DNA from: CAZQXD01 sp964597315
GTDB taxonomy: Bacteria > Pseudomonadota > Gammaproteobacteria > Competibacterales > Competibacteraceae
Reading direction: 5' to 3'
DNA length: 51,628 nt
NCBI GenBank assembly: GCA_964597315.1
Contig: CAZQXD010000028.1
Coordinates: 1 to 51,628 of the forward strand
Made by a program: the position numbers and the translations under genes. Below the pieces are notes generated by a model, which saw only the letters and a list, made by a program, of their open reading frames with translations, did no database searches and was not told where the DNA came from. Shown here piece by piece: positions 36,552 through 46,700 of the stretch. Positions within the stretch are counted from its first letter, which is position 1. Each line of letters opens with the position of its first letter.

Positions 36552-38474
36552 ATGAAAAACAAGCTCGTGTCGGCGGACGAGGCAGTCGCGATCATTCGTG
36601 AAGGCGATACCGTGTCAACGTCTGGATTTGTAGGCATCGGGAATCCCGATGAGTTATTGGCGGCACTGGAGAAACGCTTCCTCGCGGAACAGTCTCCGCG
36701 CGATTTAACCTTGCTGTTCGCTGCGGGCCAGGGTGATGGGGGCAAAAAAGGACTCAACCGGCTCGGTCATGACGGTCTATTGAAAAGAGTCGTTGGCGGA
36801 CATTGGGGGCTTATTCCCAAGGTGTCTCAACTCGCTCTGGAGGGCAAAATTGAGGCTTACAATTTACCCCAAGGCTGCATCTCGCAGATGTACCGTGATA
36901 TGGCAGCCGGCAAACCCGGAACACTATCGAGAGTGGGCCTGCATACCTTTGTGGACCCACGCAAGGACGGCGGCAAACTCAATGAAATGACTCAGCAGGA
37001 TCTCGTGCAGTTGCTCACACTCGATGGGCAAGAATGGCTTTTCTATAAGAGTGTCCCCATTGACGTTGCCTTACTGAGAGGTACGACCGCTGACTTGGCT
37101 GGCAACATCACCATGGAGAAAGAGGCGCTGACATTGGATGTGCTGGCCATGGCGATGGCGGCGAAGAGCAATGGCGGCTGTGTGTTAGTACAGGTAGAGA
37201 GAATTGCTAAAAATGGTTCGCTGAACCCGCGTTCCGTTCAAGTGCCCGGAATCCTGGTGGATTGCGTCGTTGTATCGCAACCGGAAAACCACATGCAAAC
37301 CTATGGGACGCACTACTCGCCGGGGTTTGCCGCCGAGATCGCCGTTCCCCTTGAATCAGTCACCCTGGGAGAACTGGACGTCCGCAAGATAATCAGTCGG
37401 CGGGCGGCGCTTGAATTGAAGGCAAACAGTATCATCAATCTCGGGATCGGTATGCCGGAAGGCGTCGCGGCGGTTGCGAACGAAGAAAAAATAGCCGAGC
37501 TCATTACGCTGACGGCGGAGCCGGGTGTTATTGGCGGCGTTCCTGCGGGCGGGCTGGATTTCGGCGCTGCGGTAAACACCGATGCGATCATTGATCAAAA
37601 TCAGCAATTTGACTATTACGACGGGGGTGGCTTGGATCTGGCGTGCCTGGGTATGGCGGAATGCGACCGACAGGGCAATGTCAACGTTAGCCGCTTCGGC
37701 CCAAAACTGGCTGGCGCTGGTGGTTTTATCAACATCAGTCAAAACGCGCGGACTGTGGTATTCATGGGTACGTTCACTGCGGGCGGGCTGCAAGCCCGCG
37801 TGGCCGAAGGGCAACTCAGGATCGAGAAAGAGGGGCGCGCGAAAAAATTCGTGGAACAAGTAGAGCATGTCACGTTCAGCGGCGAACACGCGGCGCGGTG
37901 CGGGCAACGCATTCTGTATGTCACCGAACGTTGTGTTTTTCGCCTCGACGAACAGGGTCTAACCCTCGTGGAAGTCGCCCCGGGTATCGACATAGAGCGA
38001 GATATTCTTTCACGGATGGGGTTCCGCCCGGCGGTGGACAACCCGGCATTGATGGACAGGAGAATTTTCCTGGATGAGACCATGGGCCTGTTGTCCGCAT
38101 TGACCGATATGGATATTACACGTCGAATTGTGTTCGATACCCAACGGCAACTCCTGTTTCTAAATTTTGAAGGCATGTCAGTGAATACCCTACGGGAAGT
38201 GAAGGAAATTCACCGCGAAGTAGAGAAACTATGCAAGGCCCATGGGAGACCGGTCGACGTGTTGGTGAATTATGAAAACGCGACTATTAATGATGCAATC
38301 GCGGAGCATTATGCGGCAATGGTCCATGACCTCACCAGCAAATACTATCGGAAGATATCGCGTTATACGACAAGTGCTTTTACGCGCATGAAACTAGGAA
38401 ATGTTATCCCTTCGAGTGGCGCCAGCCACATTTTCGATAACGAAGAGGGGGCGCAGGAGTTTCTGAAGAAATAA
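36552..38474 (+). CDS. Acetate/propionate/acetoacetate CoA transferase (YdiF/Pct type)
   Basis: 640 residues, single-chain family I CoA transferase with both alpha-like (1-280) and beta-like halves. The catalytic glutamate is E323 in TAEPGVIGGVPAGG, and GxGxPE (GIGMPEG) precedes it. About 120 residues beyond the usual 520 (from around GLLSALTDMDITRRIVF on) form an extra C-terminal domain also seen in some COG4670 members. ATG 36552 is chosen for its GGGGATT upstream and the standard MKNKLVSADEAV start. Likely moves CoA between acetyl-, acetoacetyl- or hydroxybutyryl-CoA and free acids. Confidence 0.88.
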   Translation: MKNKLVSADEAVAIIREGDTVSTSGFVGIGNPDELLAALEKRFLAEQSPRDLTLLFAAGQGDGGKKGLNRLGHDGLLKRVVGGHWGLIPKVSQLALEGKIEAYNLPQGCISQMYRDMAAGKPGTLSRVGLHTFVDPRKDGGKLNEMTQQDLVQLLTLDGQEWLFYKSVPIDVALLRGTTADLAGNITMEKEALTLDVLAMAMAAKSNGGCVLVQVERIAKNGSLNPRSVQVPGILVDCVVVSQPENHMQTYGTHYSPGFAAEIAVPLESVTLGELDVRKIISRRAALELKANSIINLGIGMPEGVAAVANEEKIAELITLTAEPGVIGGVPAGGLDFGAAVNTDAIIDQNQQFDYYDGGGLDLACLGMAECDRQGNVNVSRFGPKLAGAGGFINISQNARTVVFMGTFTAGGLQARVAEGQLRIEKEGRAKKFVEQVEHVTFSGEHAARCGQRILYVTERCVFRLDEQGLTLVEVAPGIDIERDILSRMGFRPAVDNPALMDRRIFLDETMGLLSALTDMDITRRIVFDTQRQLLFLNFEGMSVNTLREVKEIHREVEKLCKAHGRPVDVLVNYENATINDAIAEHYAAMVHDLTSKYYRKISRYTTSAFTRMKLGNVIPSSGASHIFDNEEGAQEFLKK

Positions 38475-38725
38475 GGACAGTCTTGGACGCCCACTTGCCA
38501 CATTGGCGTTTCCGCTCGTGGTCGTTTCGTCGTATCAGGGCCGAATCCGGGGCTGGCATGGAGATTTCCCTTGAATCGCGGCTCAGGTGGGCGCACTCTA
38601 TGCCGGTTAGGCGATGGCATTTTCGAACTAGTCTGTCGCCCATCGCGTCGAGTCTCCCCGAGTCCCGCAATCACAGCCCTTATTCTCTATTATCAGTGTT
38701 CCCCGTAGTTTGGAGTTTTACCCCC

Positions 38726-39610
38726 ATGCAGCAACTTACCCCCGAAGGACAGCAGACCGTTGCCAATCTCGCCCAGCGTTATGGCTTTAGCCAGGACGCG
38801 GTGATGAGCATGTTGTATTCCCTGGTACAGGGCAACGGCGCCATGGCCCAGTTCAATCATCCTGAGTTCGCAGGCTCGGGCCAGTGGATGCAGGGCGGCA
38901 TGACCATGGTGTCGGACATGTTCAACAATGCCCTCAAGGCCAATATCGATGGCCTGTGCTATGAACTATCCAATTTGCTGGCCAGCCAGCCGTTCGTGAG
39001 GCAGCCCGTCGCCCACTACCAGGGCGGCCAGCAGCAGAGCCAGTATGGCGGTTCCCAGCAACAGCAGAGTGGTTCCGGGCCTGGCGGCCAGGCCAGTCTG
39101 TTCATCTCTCCCATGGGCGGCGGTTCCGGTCACTGGTGGGGTGACGAGTTGGGGGCGCCGTCGTCCACCGGCTCTCAAAACAATGTGCGCTACGCTTATT
39201 TTCCCGGCTCCCGGCGCCTGGCCATCGACGTTAACGGCCAGGTGACGGTGTACGATACCCTGGATCATCAGATTGGCGGGGTGTCCCAGCAACAATCGGT
39301 AGGCGGTTCCCTGACCTTCACCAGCCAGTACGGTATGGTCAGCGTCGCCGATCTGCCGGTGGTATCCGGGAACAGCTCCCAGCAGCCCTCGACCTCCGGT
39401 TACCAACAGTCCCCGGCCCCGGCCCCCGACTACCAGCAACCCCCAGCCTCTGGCTACCAGCAGTCCCCAGCCCCCGCGCCGGGTGGCGGCGGCGCCCAGG
39501 AAAACGACATCTTCGCCGCCATCGAACGGCTGGCGGGGCTGAAGGCAAAGGGCATTCTCACCGAGGATGAGTTCTCGGCCAAAAAGGCGGAGCTGCTGAG
39601 CCGCCTTTGA
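38726..39610 (+). CDS. SHOCT-domain protein with Q/P-rich repeats
   Basis: 294 residues. The conserved N-terminus MQQLTPEGQQTVANLAQRYGF and QFNHPEFAGSGQWMQGGMTM is widespread in proteobacteria but uncharacterised. A Q/S/G-rich linker follows, then a beta-rich segment (180-225), tandem repeats of SGYQQSPAPAP/DYQQPPA (about 233-262) and a C-terminal SHOCT helix (IERLAGLKAKGILTEDEFSAKKAELLSRL). The frame is open further upstream; ATG 38726 is chosen by family start. Localisation unknown, no signal peptide. Confidence 0.82.
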   Translation: MQQLTPEGQQTVANLAQRYGFSQDAVMSMLYSLVQGNGAMAQFNHPEFAGSGQWMQGGMTMVSDMFNNALKANIDGLCYELSNLLASQPFVRQPVAHYQGGQQQSQYGGSQQQQSGSGPGGQASLFISPMGGGSGHWWGDELGAPSSTGSQNNVRYAYFPGSRRLAIDVNGQVTVYDTLDHQIGGVSQQQSVGGSLTFTSQYGMVSVADLPVVSGNSSQQPSTSGYQQSPAPAPDYQQPPASGYQQSPAPAPGGGGAQENDIFAAIERLAGLKAKGILTEDEFSAKKAELLSRL

Positions 39611-39633
39611 AAAACCGTTGAGCGTAAACCAAA

Positions 39634-39653
39634 ACGGGCTCCGAGGAGCCCGT
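39634..39653. terminator. Bidirectional terminator between SHOCT gene and sodB
   Basis: A perfect 9-bp stem ACGGGCTCC-GA-GGAGCCCGT with T-rich sequence on the right (TGTCGTTT) and A-rich on the left (which gives TTTGGTTT on the other strand). The two genes converge on it. Confidence 0.8.
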
Positions 39654-39677
39654 TGTCGTTTAGGAACTGCCGCGGAC

Positions 39678-40259
39678 TTAGCCGAACTGCTTGGCAGCGT
39701 AGTCCCAGTTCACCAGATTCCAGAACGCCTCCAAGTACTTGGGCCGGGCGTTGCGGTAGTCGATGTAATAGGCATGCTCCCAGACATCGCAAGTCAACAC
39801 CGGGGTCTTGCCCTCGGTCATGGGGTTGCCGGCGTTGCTGGTGTTAGCGATTTCCACGCCGCCGGACGCGGTCTTTACCAGCCAGGTCCAGCCGGAGCCA
39901 AAGTTGTTGGCGGCGGAGTCGGAGAACTTTTTCTTGAACTCGTCGAAGCTGCCAAAAGCTTGGTCGATGGCCTGAGCCAGGGCGCCGGAGGGGGCGCCGC
40001 CGCCATTGGGGCCGAGGCAGTTCCAGTAGAAGGTATGGTTCCAGACCTGGGCGGCGTTGTTGAACACGCCACCGGCCGGGGCCTTCTTGATGATGTCCTC
40101 CAGGGACAGGTTGGCGTATTCGGTATCGGGGATCAGGCCGTTAAGCTTGTCCACATAGGTCTTGTGGTGCTTGCCATAATGATATTCCAGGGTTTCCCGG
40201 GAGATATGGGGTTCCAGGGCGTCCATGGCGTAGGGCAGTTCGGGCAGTTGATGAGCCAT
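39678..40259 (-). CDS. sodB: Iron superoxide dismutase
   Basis: 193 residues. Dismutates superoxide in the cytoplasm. Metal ligands H27, H75, D158 and H162 (CDVWEHAYYIDY) are in place, and Q71 with the local sequence AAQVWNHTFYW supports the iron form. AAGGAG lies 8 bases before the ATG, and a good -10 (TATACT) about 60 bases upstream on the minus strand. Confidence 0.96.
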   Translation of the reverse strand: MAHQLPELPYAMDALEPHISRETLEYHYGKHHKTYVDKLNGLIPDTEYANLSLEDIIKKAPAGGVFNNAAQVWNHTFYWNCLGPNGGGAPSGALAQAIDQAFGSFDEFKKKFSDSAANNFGSGWTWLVKTASGGVEIANTSNAGNPMTEGKTPVLTCDVWEHAYYIDYRNARPKYLEAFWNLVNWDYAAKQFG

Positions 40260-40456
40260 GCTATGGTCTCCTTGAGCTAAGGTTACGTGGCGAGTACAGG
40301 GAGAGTATAGGACTGCGAGTGCCGTTTGCTTTGAACAAACGGTTAAGCCTGAAGTTTGGACTTAGTCTAGACCTAGCCTCCAGACATTGCAACGCAAGGT
40401 CGGACGGCGCCATGCCGCGTCGCCGGTCACTATCGCCAGAGAGAGGTACAACGCCA

Positions 40457-42247
40457 GTGTGTGGAATCAGCGGTGAATTGCGCTTCGACGGCCAAGCGCC
40501 AGATCTAGCCGTGTTGGGCAGAATGCTCCAAGGTCTGGCCCGGCGCGGCCCGGACCACGAGGGTTGTTTCTCCGACGGGCCGTTGGTGTTCGGCCATCGG
40601 CGACTGTCCATTATCGACCTCTCCGACCGCTCAAACCAGCCCATGGTGGACCACGACCTAGGGCTGGTGCTGGTGTTCAACGGCGCTATCTACAACTACC
40701 CCCAGTTGCGCCAGGAACTCCAGGAGTTGGGCTACCGGTTTTTCTCCGAAGGGGACACGGAGGTGATCCTCAAAGCCTACGCCCACTGGGGAGGGGGCTG
40801 CGTGGAGCGGATGCTGGGTATGTTCGCCTTCGCCATCTGGGATGTGCGCAAGCGGGAGTTATTCCTGGCCCGGGACCGGTTGGGCATCAAGCCCTTGTAC
40901 TACACCCGGGACCGAAAGCGGCTGCGCTTCGCCTCCAACACCCAGGCCCTGCTGGCCGCCGGCGGGGTGGACACCTCCCTGGACCCGGTGGCCCTGCATC
41001 ATCAGTTGACCCTGCACGCCGTGGTGCCGGCCCCCCGCACCGTGCTCAACGGGGTGCGCAAGCTGGCCCCAGGCGCCACCCTGACCATCGACGAGCAGGG
41101 TTGCGAGCGGGCGCGGACTTACTGGCAACTGTCGGCGGTGCGCCCGGAGACTCCCCTATCGGAGCCGGAGTGGATCGAGGCAGTACACCAGAGTCTATTG
41201 TTGGCGGTGCGCCGACGCTTGGATATCGCCGATGTGCCGGTGGGCGTGCTGCTCTCGGGGGGGCTGGACTCCAGCCTGCTGGTGGCCCTGCTGGCGGAGT
41301 CCGGGGTGGAGCATTTGCTGACCTTCTCGGTGGGTTTCGAAGATCAGCCCGAGGAAAAAGGCTCGGAGTTCGAATACTCGGACTTGGTGGTGGAGCGCTA
41401 CGCCACCCGCCACCATAAATACCAGATCCCCAACAGCGAGGTGCTGACCCGCCTGCCCGAGGCGGTGACCTGCATGGCCGAACCCATGGTGGGCCAGGAT
41501 GCCGTGGCCTTTTTCCTGCTGGCCGAGCAGGTGTCACGGGAGGTCAAAGTGGTGCAGAGCGGCCAAGGGGCCGACGAGGTATTCGGGGGCTATTTCTGGT
41601 ATCCGCAAATGGACCAGGCGTCCGGCAACGACCTGGAGCGGTTCCGGGGGCATTATTTCGACCGGGACCACGAGGAATACCTGGAGACGGTGAGTCCCGC
41701 TTTTCACGGCCAGGACTACACCGCCGAGACCGTCACCCGGTTGCTGGCCCAGCCCCAGGCCGATACGTTTCTGGACAAGGTGCTGCGCATGGACGTGACC
41801 ACCCTAATCGTGGATGACCCGGTCAAGCGGGTGGATAACATGACCATGGCCTGGGGCTTGGAGGCCCGGGTGCCGTTTCTGGACCACGAACTGGTGGAAC
41901 TGGCCATGTCCATGCCCCCGGAACTGAAAATCCGCGACGGCGGCAAATACCTGCTCAAGAAAATCGCCCGGGACCGGGTGCCGGATGCGGTCATCGACCG
42001 GCCCAAGGGCTATTTTCCGGTGCCGGCCCTCAAGTATGTGCGCGGCGAGTTTCTGGGCTTTATGAAAGACCTCCTGAACTCCCAGGCCAGCCGGGAGCGG
42101 GGCCTGTTCCAGCCAGCCTATATCGACAAGCTGCTGGATCAGCCGGAAGCCTGGCTGACCCGCCTCAAGGGCAGCAAGCTGTGGCACTCGGCTTTGTTGG
42201 AGCTGTGGCTGCAACTCAACGTCGATGCCGCCAACAGGCAACGCTGA
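40457..42247 (+). CDS. asnO: Asparagine-synthase-type amidotransferase (N-acetylglutaminylglutamine amide type)
   Basis: 596 residues from GTG 40457, which places the nucleophile Cys2 (CGISGELRFDG). An N-terminal class II glutaminase domain (NGAIYNYP, RDRLGIKPLYY) precedes a synthetase domain with the ATP-pyrophosphatase loop SGGLDS at 267-272. Segments such as DTSLDPVALHHQLTLHAVVP and IDRPKGYFPVPALKYVRG match the family that amidates the osmolyte dipeptide N-acetylglutaminylglutamine. The usual partner, a fused acetyltransferase/ATP-grasp gene, is not adjacent. Longer in-frame starts exist but add no homology. Confidence 0.85.
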   Translation: MCGISGELRFDGQAPDLAVLGRMLQGLARRGPDHEGCFSDGPLVFGHRRLSIIDLSDRSNQPMVDHDLGLVLVFNGAIYNYPQLRQELQELGYRFFSEGDTEVILKAYAHWGGGCVERMLGMFAFAIWDVRKRELFLARDRLGIKPLYYTRDRKRLRFASNTQALLAAGGVDTSLDPVALHHQLTLHAVVPAPRTVLNGVRKLAPGATLTIDEQGCERARTYWQLSAVRPETPLSEPEWIEAVHQSLLLAVRRRLDIADVPVGVLLSGGLDSSLLVALLAESGVEHLLTFSVGFEDQPEEKGSEFEYSDLVVERYATRHHKYQIPNSEVLTRLPEAVTCMAEPMVGQDAVAFFLLAEQVSREVKVVQSGQGADEVFGGYFWYPQMDQASGNDLERFRGHYFDRDHEEYLETVSPAFHGQDYTAETVTRLLAQPQADTFLDKVLRMDVTTLIVDDPVKRVDNMTMAWGLEARVPFLDHELVELAMSMPPELKIRDGGKYLLKKIARDRVPDAVIDRPKGYFPVPALKYVRGEFLGFMKDLLNSQASRERGLFQPAYIDKLLDQPEAWLTRLKGSKLWHSALLELWLQLNVDAANRQR

Positions 42248-42273
42248 ACCGGTTTTTTAGAATGGGTCAAAAG

Positions 42274-42279
42274 GGCTAC
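42274..42279 (+). promoter_or_regulatory. Possible -10 of grxD
   Basis: TACAAT lies 60 bases before the grxD ATG, with a poor -35 (TTTTTA) 17 bases upstream. Weak. Confidence 0.35.
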
Positions 42280-42338
42280 AATGATTGATCCGGTTTTTTC
42301 CGCCCACCTGGCGGGGCCGAACGCGAGGTATACCGACG

Positions 42339-42680
42339 ATGGATGTTTTGGAAGTCATCAAGCAGCAGGTCGAAAACAACCCGGTGGTGATCTATATGAA
42401 AGGCACCCCGCAGTTTCCCCAGTGCGGTTTCTCCAGCCGCGCTGCCCAGGCCATGGCCAGCACCGGACTGCCCTTCGCCTATGTGAACGTGCTGGAAGAC
42501 CCAGAGATTTTCCAGAACCTGCCCCGCTTCGCTGACTGGCCCACCTTCCCTCAGATCTATATCGATGGCGAGTTGGTGGGGGGGTGTGACATCACCCTGG
42601 AGCTGGCCGAAAGCGGCGAACTCAAGCAGATGATGACGCAGGCCGTGGCCAAGGCCGAGGGCCAGGCCGCCCAGGAATAA
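42339..42680 (+). CDS. grxD: Monothiol glutaredoxin Grx4
   Basis: 113 residues. The CGFS active site at 29-32, with VVIYMKGTPQFPQ before and WPTFPQIYIDGELVGGCDI after, identifies a monothiol glutaredoxin that carries iron-sulfur clusters with BolA partners. ATG 42339 has GAGG about 11 bases upstream. Its stop codon directly abuts the stop of the convergent pheA. Confidence 0.96.
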   Translation: MDVLEVIKQQVENNPVVIYMKGTPQFPQCGFSSRAAQAMASTGLPFAYVNVLEDPEIFQNLPRFADWPTFPQIYIDGELVGGCDITLELAESGELKQMMTQAVAKAEGQAAQE

Positions 42681-43565
42681 TCACCCCTTCGAGGTATCCC
42701 GGCCGACATTCTCCCAGCGGAACGGATCGGCCGGGTAGACCCCCAGAATTCGCACCTCCGTCGAGAAAAACTCCAACTCCTCCAAAGCCAGGGCCACCAG
42801 CCGGTCGGCGGGATGGCCCTCGATATCGGCGTAGAACTGGGCCACCGTAAAGGCCCCGTCCACGATATAGCTTTCCAGCTTGGTGATATTGACGCCGTTG
42901 GTGGCGAAGCCCCCCAGAGCCTTGTATAGGGCCGAGGGCCGGTTACTGACCCGGAACAGCACGCTGGTGATCACTGGCCGATCCGGGGGCGGCACCGGCA
43001 CCGTCTCCCGGGTCATGATCAGAAACCGGGTAGTGTTGTGTTCGGCGTCCTCGATATTGGCGGCCAGCACCTCCAAACCATAGCGTTCCGCCGCCAGCCG
43101 GGAGGCAATCACCCCCAGCCGTCGGTCCCGGTCCTCGGCCAGTTGCCGGGCCGCTCCGGCGGTGTCGGCATGGACTACCTTCACCAGCCGGTGCTGCTGG
43201 ATGAAGCGCCGGCACTGGGACAGGGCGTGGACATGGCTGGCCACGGTGGTGAGTTCGGAAAGGGTGACCCCGGGCAGGGCCAGCAGGTAGTGGTTGATGC
43301 GCTGGAAGTGTTCGCCGATGATCTGTAAGTCGCTGCCCGGCAGCAGATGATGGATATCCGCCACCCGGCCAGCGATGGAATTGTCGATAGGGATCATGGC
43401 CAGCCGGGCCTGGCCCGAAACCACTGCCGCGAAGGTATCCTCGAAAGATGTGCGGGGCAGGGTGCTTAGCAACGGGAACCGCGTCCGGCAGGCCACTTCG
43501 GAATAGGCGCCGGGTTCGCCCTGAAAGGCGATGAGTTGGTCGGGCAGAGGCGAGGTTCGGGTCAT
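42681..43565 (-). CDS. pheA: Prephenate dehydratase, stand-alone
   Basis: 294 residues. Converts prephenate to phenylpyruvate in phenylalanine synthesis. The catalytic domain (10-190) opens IAFQGEPGAYSEVACR and includes NSIAGRV and the key NTTRFLIM motif. A C-terminal ACT domain (about 200-280) carries NRPSALYKALGGFATNGVNITKLESYI, the phenylalanine-binding region. There is no fused chorismate mutase, unlike the P-protein of most gammaproteobacteria. Confidence 0.94.
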   Translation of the reverse strand: MTRTSPLPDQLIAFQGEPGAYSEVACRTRFPLLSTLPRTSFEDTFAAVVSGQARLAMIPIDNSIAGRVADIHHLLPGSDLQIIGEHFQRINHYLLALPGVTLSELTTVASHVHALSQCRRFIQQHRLVKVVHADTAGAARQLAEDRDRRLGVIASRLAAERYGLEVLAANIEDAEHNTTRFLIMTRETVPVPPPDRPVITSVLFRVSNRPSALYKALGGFATNGVNITKLESYIVDGAFTVAQFYADIEGHPADRLVALALEELEFFSTEVRILGVYPADPFRWENVGRDTSKG

Positions 43566-43634
43566 GGGCGTCGGTCGTGGTGACAGTCCAGGCCAGTCTG
43601 CACCGGCGGGCGGTGGGGCGCAACCGGGCTTGCC

Positions 43635-43663
43635 CTGACAGCCCGCCCCGGCTCCGCTATCAT
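43635..43663 (+). promoter_or_regulatory. Sigma-70 promoter for purL
   Basis: CTGACA (43635-43640), 17 bases, TATCAT (43658-43663): five of six matches in each hexamer at ideal spacing. About 45 bases from -10 to the purL ATG. No obvious PurR box was seen. Confidence 0.7.
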
Positions 43664-43708
43664 TCCCCAGACCCTCCCGCCACCGTCCACGACCACGGAG
43701 CCGCCCCC

Positions 43709-46700
43709 ATGTTGCGCTTTCCAGGAAGCCCCGCCTTGTCCCCTTTCCGCCTGGCCAAACGCCTGGCCGCCATCCGCGAGCGGGCGCCCAGGGTGACGGA
43801 TGGTAACGCCCAGTTCGTCCATTTCGTGGAGCTGGAAGGCCCCCCGGAGCCGACGGAGCGGGAGCTGCTGGCCCGGCTGCTGCGATATGGTCCTGGGGCG
43901 ATGGAACGGGTCGAGACGCAGCCGACGCTGTTGGTGGCGCCCCGCCCGGGGACTATTTCGCCCTGGTCCTCTAAGGCCACCGACATCGCCCATAACTGCG
44001 GCTTGGTCCGGGTCCGGCGTATCGAGCGGGGGGTGGCCTGGTGGCTCTGCTCCGAGGGGTTGTCCGAGGTCGAGCTGGCGGCCATCCGGCCCCTGGTCCA
44101 TGACCGCATGACCGAAACCGTACTCGGCCCCCTGGACGACCCGGAGATCTTGTTCCACCATGGCCAGCCGACGCCCCTGACCCGGATCAACAGCCTGGCT
44201 GGGGGCCGGGCGGCCCTGGACAAGGCCAACCGGGAACTGGGCCTGGCCCTGTCCCCGGACGAGATCGACTACCTGCTGGAGAGTTTCCGCCGCCTGGAGC
44301 GCAACCCCACGGATGTGGAGCTGATGATGTTCGCCCAGGCCAACTCCGAGCACTGCCGTCACAAGATTTTCAACGCCGACTGGATTATCGACGGCCAGGC
44401 CCAGGACCGCTCCCTGTTCGCCATGATCCGCAACACCCACGAGCAGTCCCCGGTCAAGGCTCTGTCCGCCTATCGGGACAATGCTGCGGTGATGACCGGC
44501 CATCGGGGTGAACGGTTCTTCCCGGACCCCCACCGGGGCGGCTACGGATTTCAGGCTGAAGCCATTCATATCCTCATGAAAGTGGAGACCCATAACCACC
44601 CCACGGCCATCTCCCCCTTCCCCGGAGCAGCCACCGGTTCCGGGGGGGAGATCCGCGACGAGGGAGCCACCGGCCGGGGGGGCAAGCCCAAGGCCGGGCT
44701 GTGCGGGTTTTCGGTATCCAATCTGCGCATCCCCGGTTTCGAACAACCTTGGGAGACCGACCACGGCCGACCCGGGCGGCTGGCCTCGGCCCTGGAGATC
44801 ATGCTCGACGGTCCCATTGGGGCGGCGGCCTTCAATAACGAATTTGGCCGACCCAATCTGTGCGGCTATTTCCGCAGCTTCGAGGAACATGTGGGGGGAG
44901 AATTTCGAGGCTATCACAAGCCCATCATGATCGCCGGGGGATTGGGCAATATTCGCGCCGAGCATGTGGAGAAGGCCCCCCTGCCAGAGGGCGCCCGAGT
45001 GCTGGTGCTGGGGGGACCGGCCATGCTCATCGGGCTGGGGGGCGGGGCGGCCTCCAGCCTGGCCGCAGGGGCCTCCCATGAGGAACTGGACTTCGCCTCG
45101 GTGCAGCGGGGCAACCCGGAAATGCAGCGCCGCGCCCAGGAAGTCATTGACCGCTGCTGGGCCATGGGAGATGACAACCCGATCCTGTCCGTTCACGACG
45201 TGGGGGCGGGAGGGCTGTCCAATGCCGTGCCGGAGATTATCGACACCGCCGGTCGGGGCGGGTGCTTCGAGCTGCGGCAGGTGCCCAGCGATGAGCCGGG
45301 CATGGCCCCAGCGGAGCTGTGGTGCAATGAGTCCCAGGAACGCTATGTGCTGGCCGTGGGACCGGATCGCCTGGAAATCTTCGCGGCCCTGTGTCGGCGG
45401 GAGCGTTGCCCCTATGCGGTGCTGGGGGAGGCCACCGGCGATGGCCGATTGGTGGTGGCCGACCGGCATTTCCACAACCGCCCGGTGGATCTACCCATGG
45501 AGGTGCTACTGGGCAAGACCCCGAAACTGTTCCGGGACGTGACCCGCCGCCCTCCGGCCCAGACGCCCCTGGATCGGACTGGCATCGACCTGGCCGAGGC
45601 CGCCGAACGGGTGCTGCGGCTACCGGCGGTGGCCGACAAGACCTTTTTGATCACCATCGGTGACCGCAGCGTAGGCGGGCTGGTGAACCGGGATCAATTG
45701 GTGGGGCCCTGGCAGGTGGCGGTGGCCGATGTGGCGGTGACCGCCTCTGGGTTCAATGCCTATACCGGCGAGGCCATGGCCATGGGCGAGCGCCCCCCGG
45801 TGGCGCTGCTGGACGGGCCGGCCTCGGGGCGCATGGCGGTGGCCGAGGCCCTCACCAATCTGGCCGCCGCCCCCATTGAGTCCTTGTCCCAGGTGATGCT
45901 GTCCGCCAACTGGATGGCCGCCGCCGGCCACCCCGGGGAGGACGCGGCGCTCTACGACACGGTGCGGGCGGTGGGCATGGAGCTGTGCCCGGCCTTAGGC
46001 ATCGCCATTCCGGTGGGCAAGGACTCCCTGTCCATGCAGACCGTATGGCGGCAAGGAGAGGCGACCCGCCGGGTGGTGGCGCCCCTGTCCCTGATCGTCT
46101 CGGCCTTCGCCCCGGTCACGGATATTCGCCGGGTGCTAACCCCCGAACTGGCCCGTGACGAGGCTACCGAGCTGCTGCTCATCGATCTGGGCCGGGGCCG
46201 TAACCGCCTGGGCGGCTCGGCCCTGGCTCAGGTCTATGGCCAGATTGGCGAGACCCCCCCGGATCTGGACGATCCCGCCGACTTGCGGGCCTTCTTTCAG
46301 ATCATCCAGGACCTGAACCGAGACGGTTTGCTACTGGCCTATCACGACCGCTCCGACGGCGGACTATGGGCCTGTCTGTGCGAACTGGCCTTTGCTGGCG
46401 GCCAAGGGCTGACCGTGACTCTGGACAGCCTGGGAGACGACCCCCTGGCGGCCCTGTTCGCCGAGGAACTGGGGGCGGTGGCGCAGCTACGGGCCAGGGA
46501 CCGGGAGACGGTGCTAGAGCGCCTGTCCGCAGCGGGTCTGGGGGCCTGTAGCCAGATTATCGGCGCCCCCAACGCCACTGATCAGCTGGAACTGCGCCAC
46601 GCTGGCCAAGTGCTGTTGGCGCGGGAGCGGACCGGGCTGCGGCGGATTTGGTCAGAAACCAGCTACCGCATGCAGGCCCTGCGGGACGACCCGGACTGTG

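Noticed and set aside
39390..39485. Short tandem repeats as a possible CRISPR or phase-variable array
   Set aside because: They are in-frame coding repeats (YQQSPAPAP type) of a proline/glutamine-rich linker, with no spacers of constant length.
43562..45475. 637-residue leftward frame opposite purL
   Set aside because: Antisense shadow; purL on the other strand is unambiguous.
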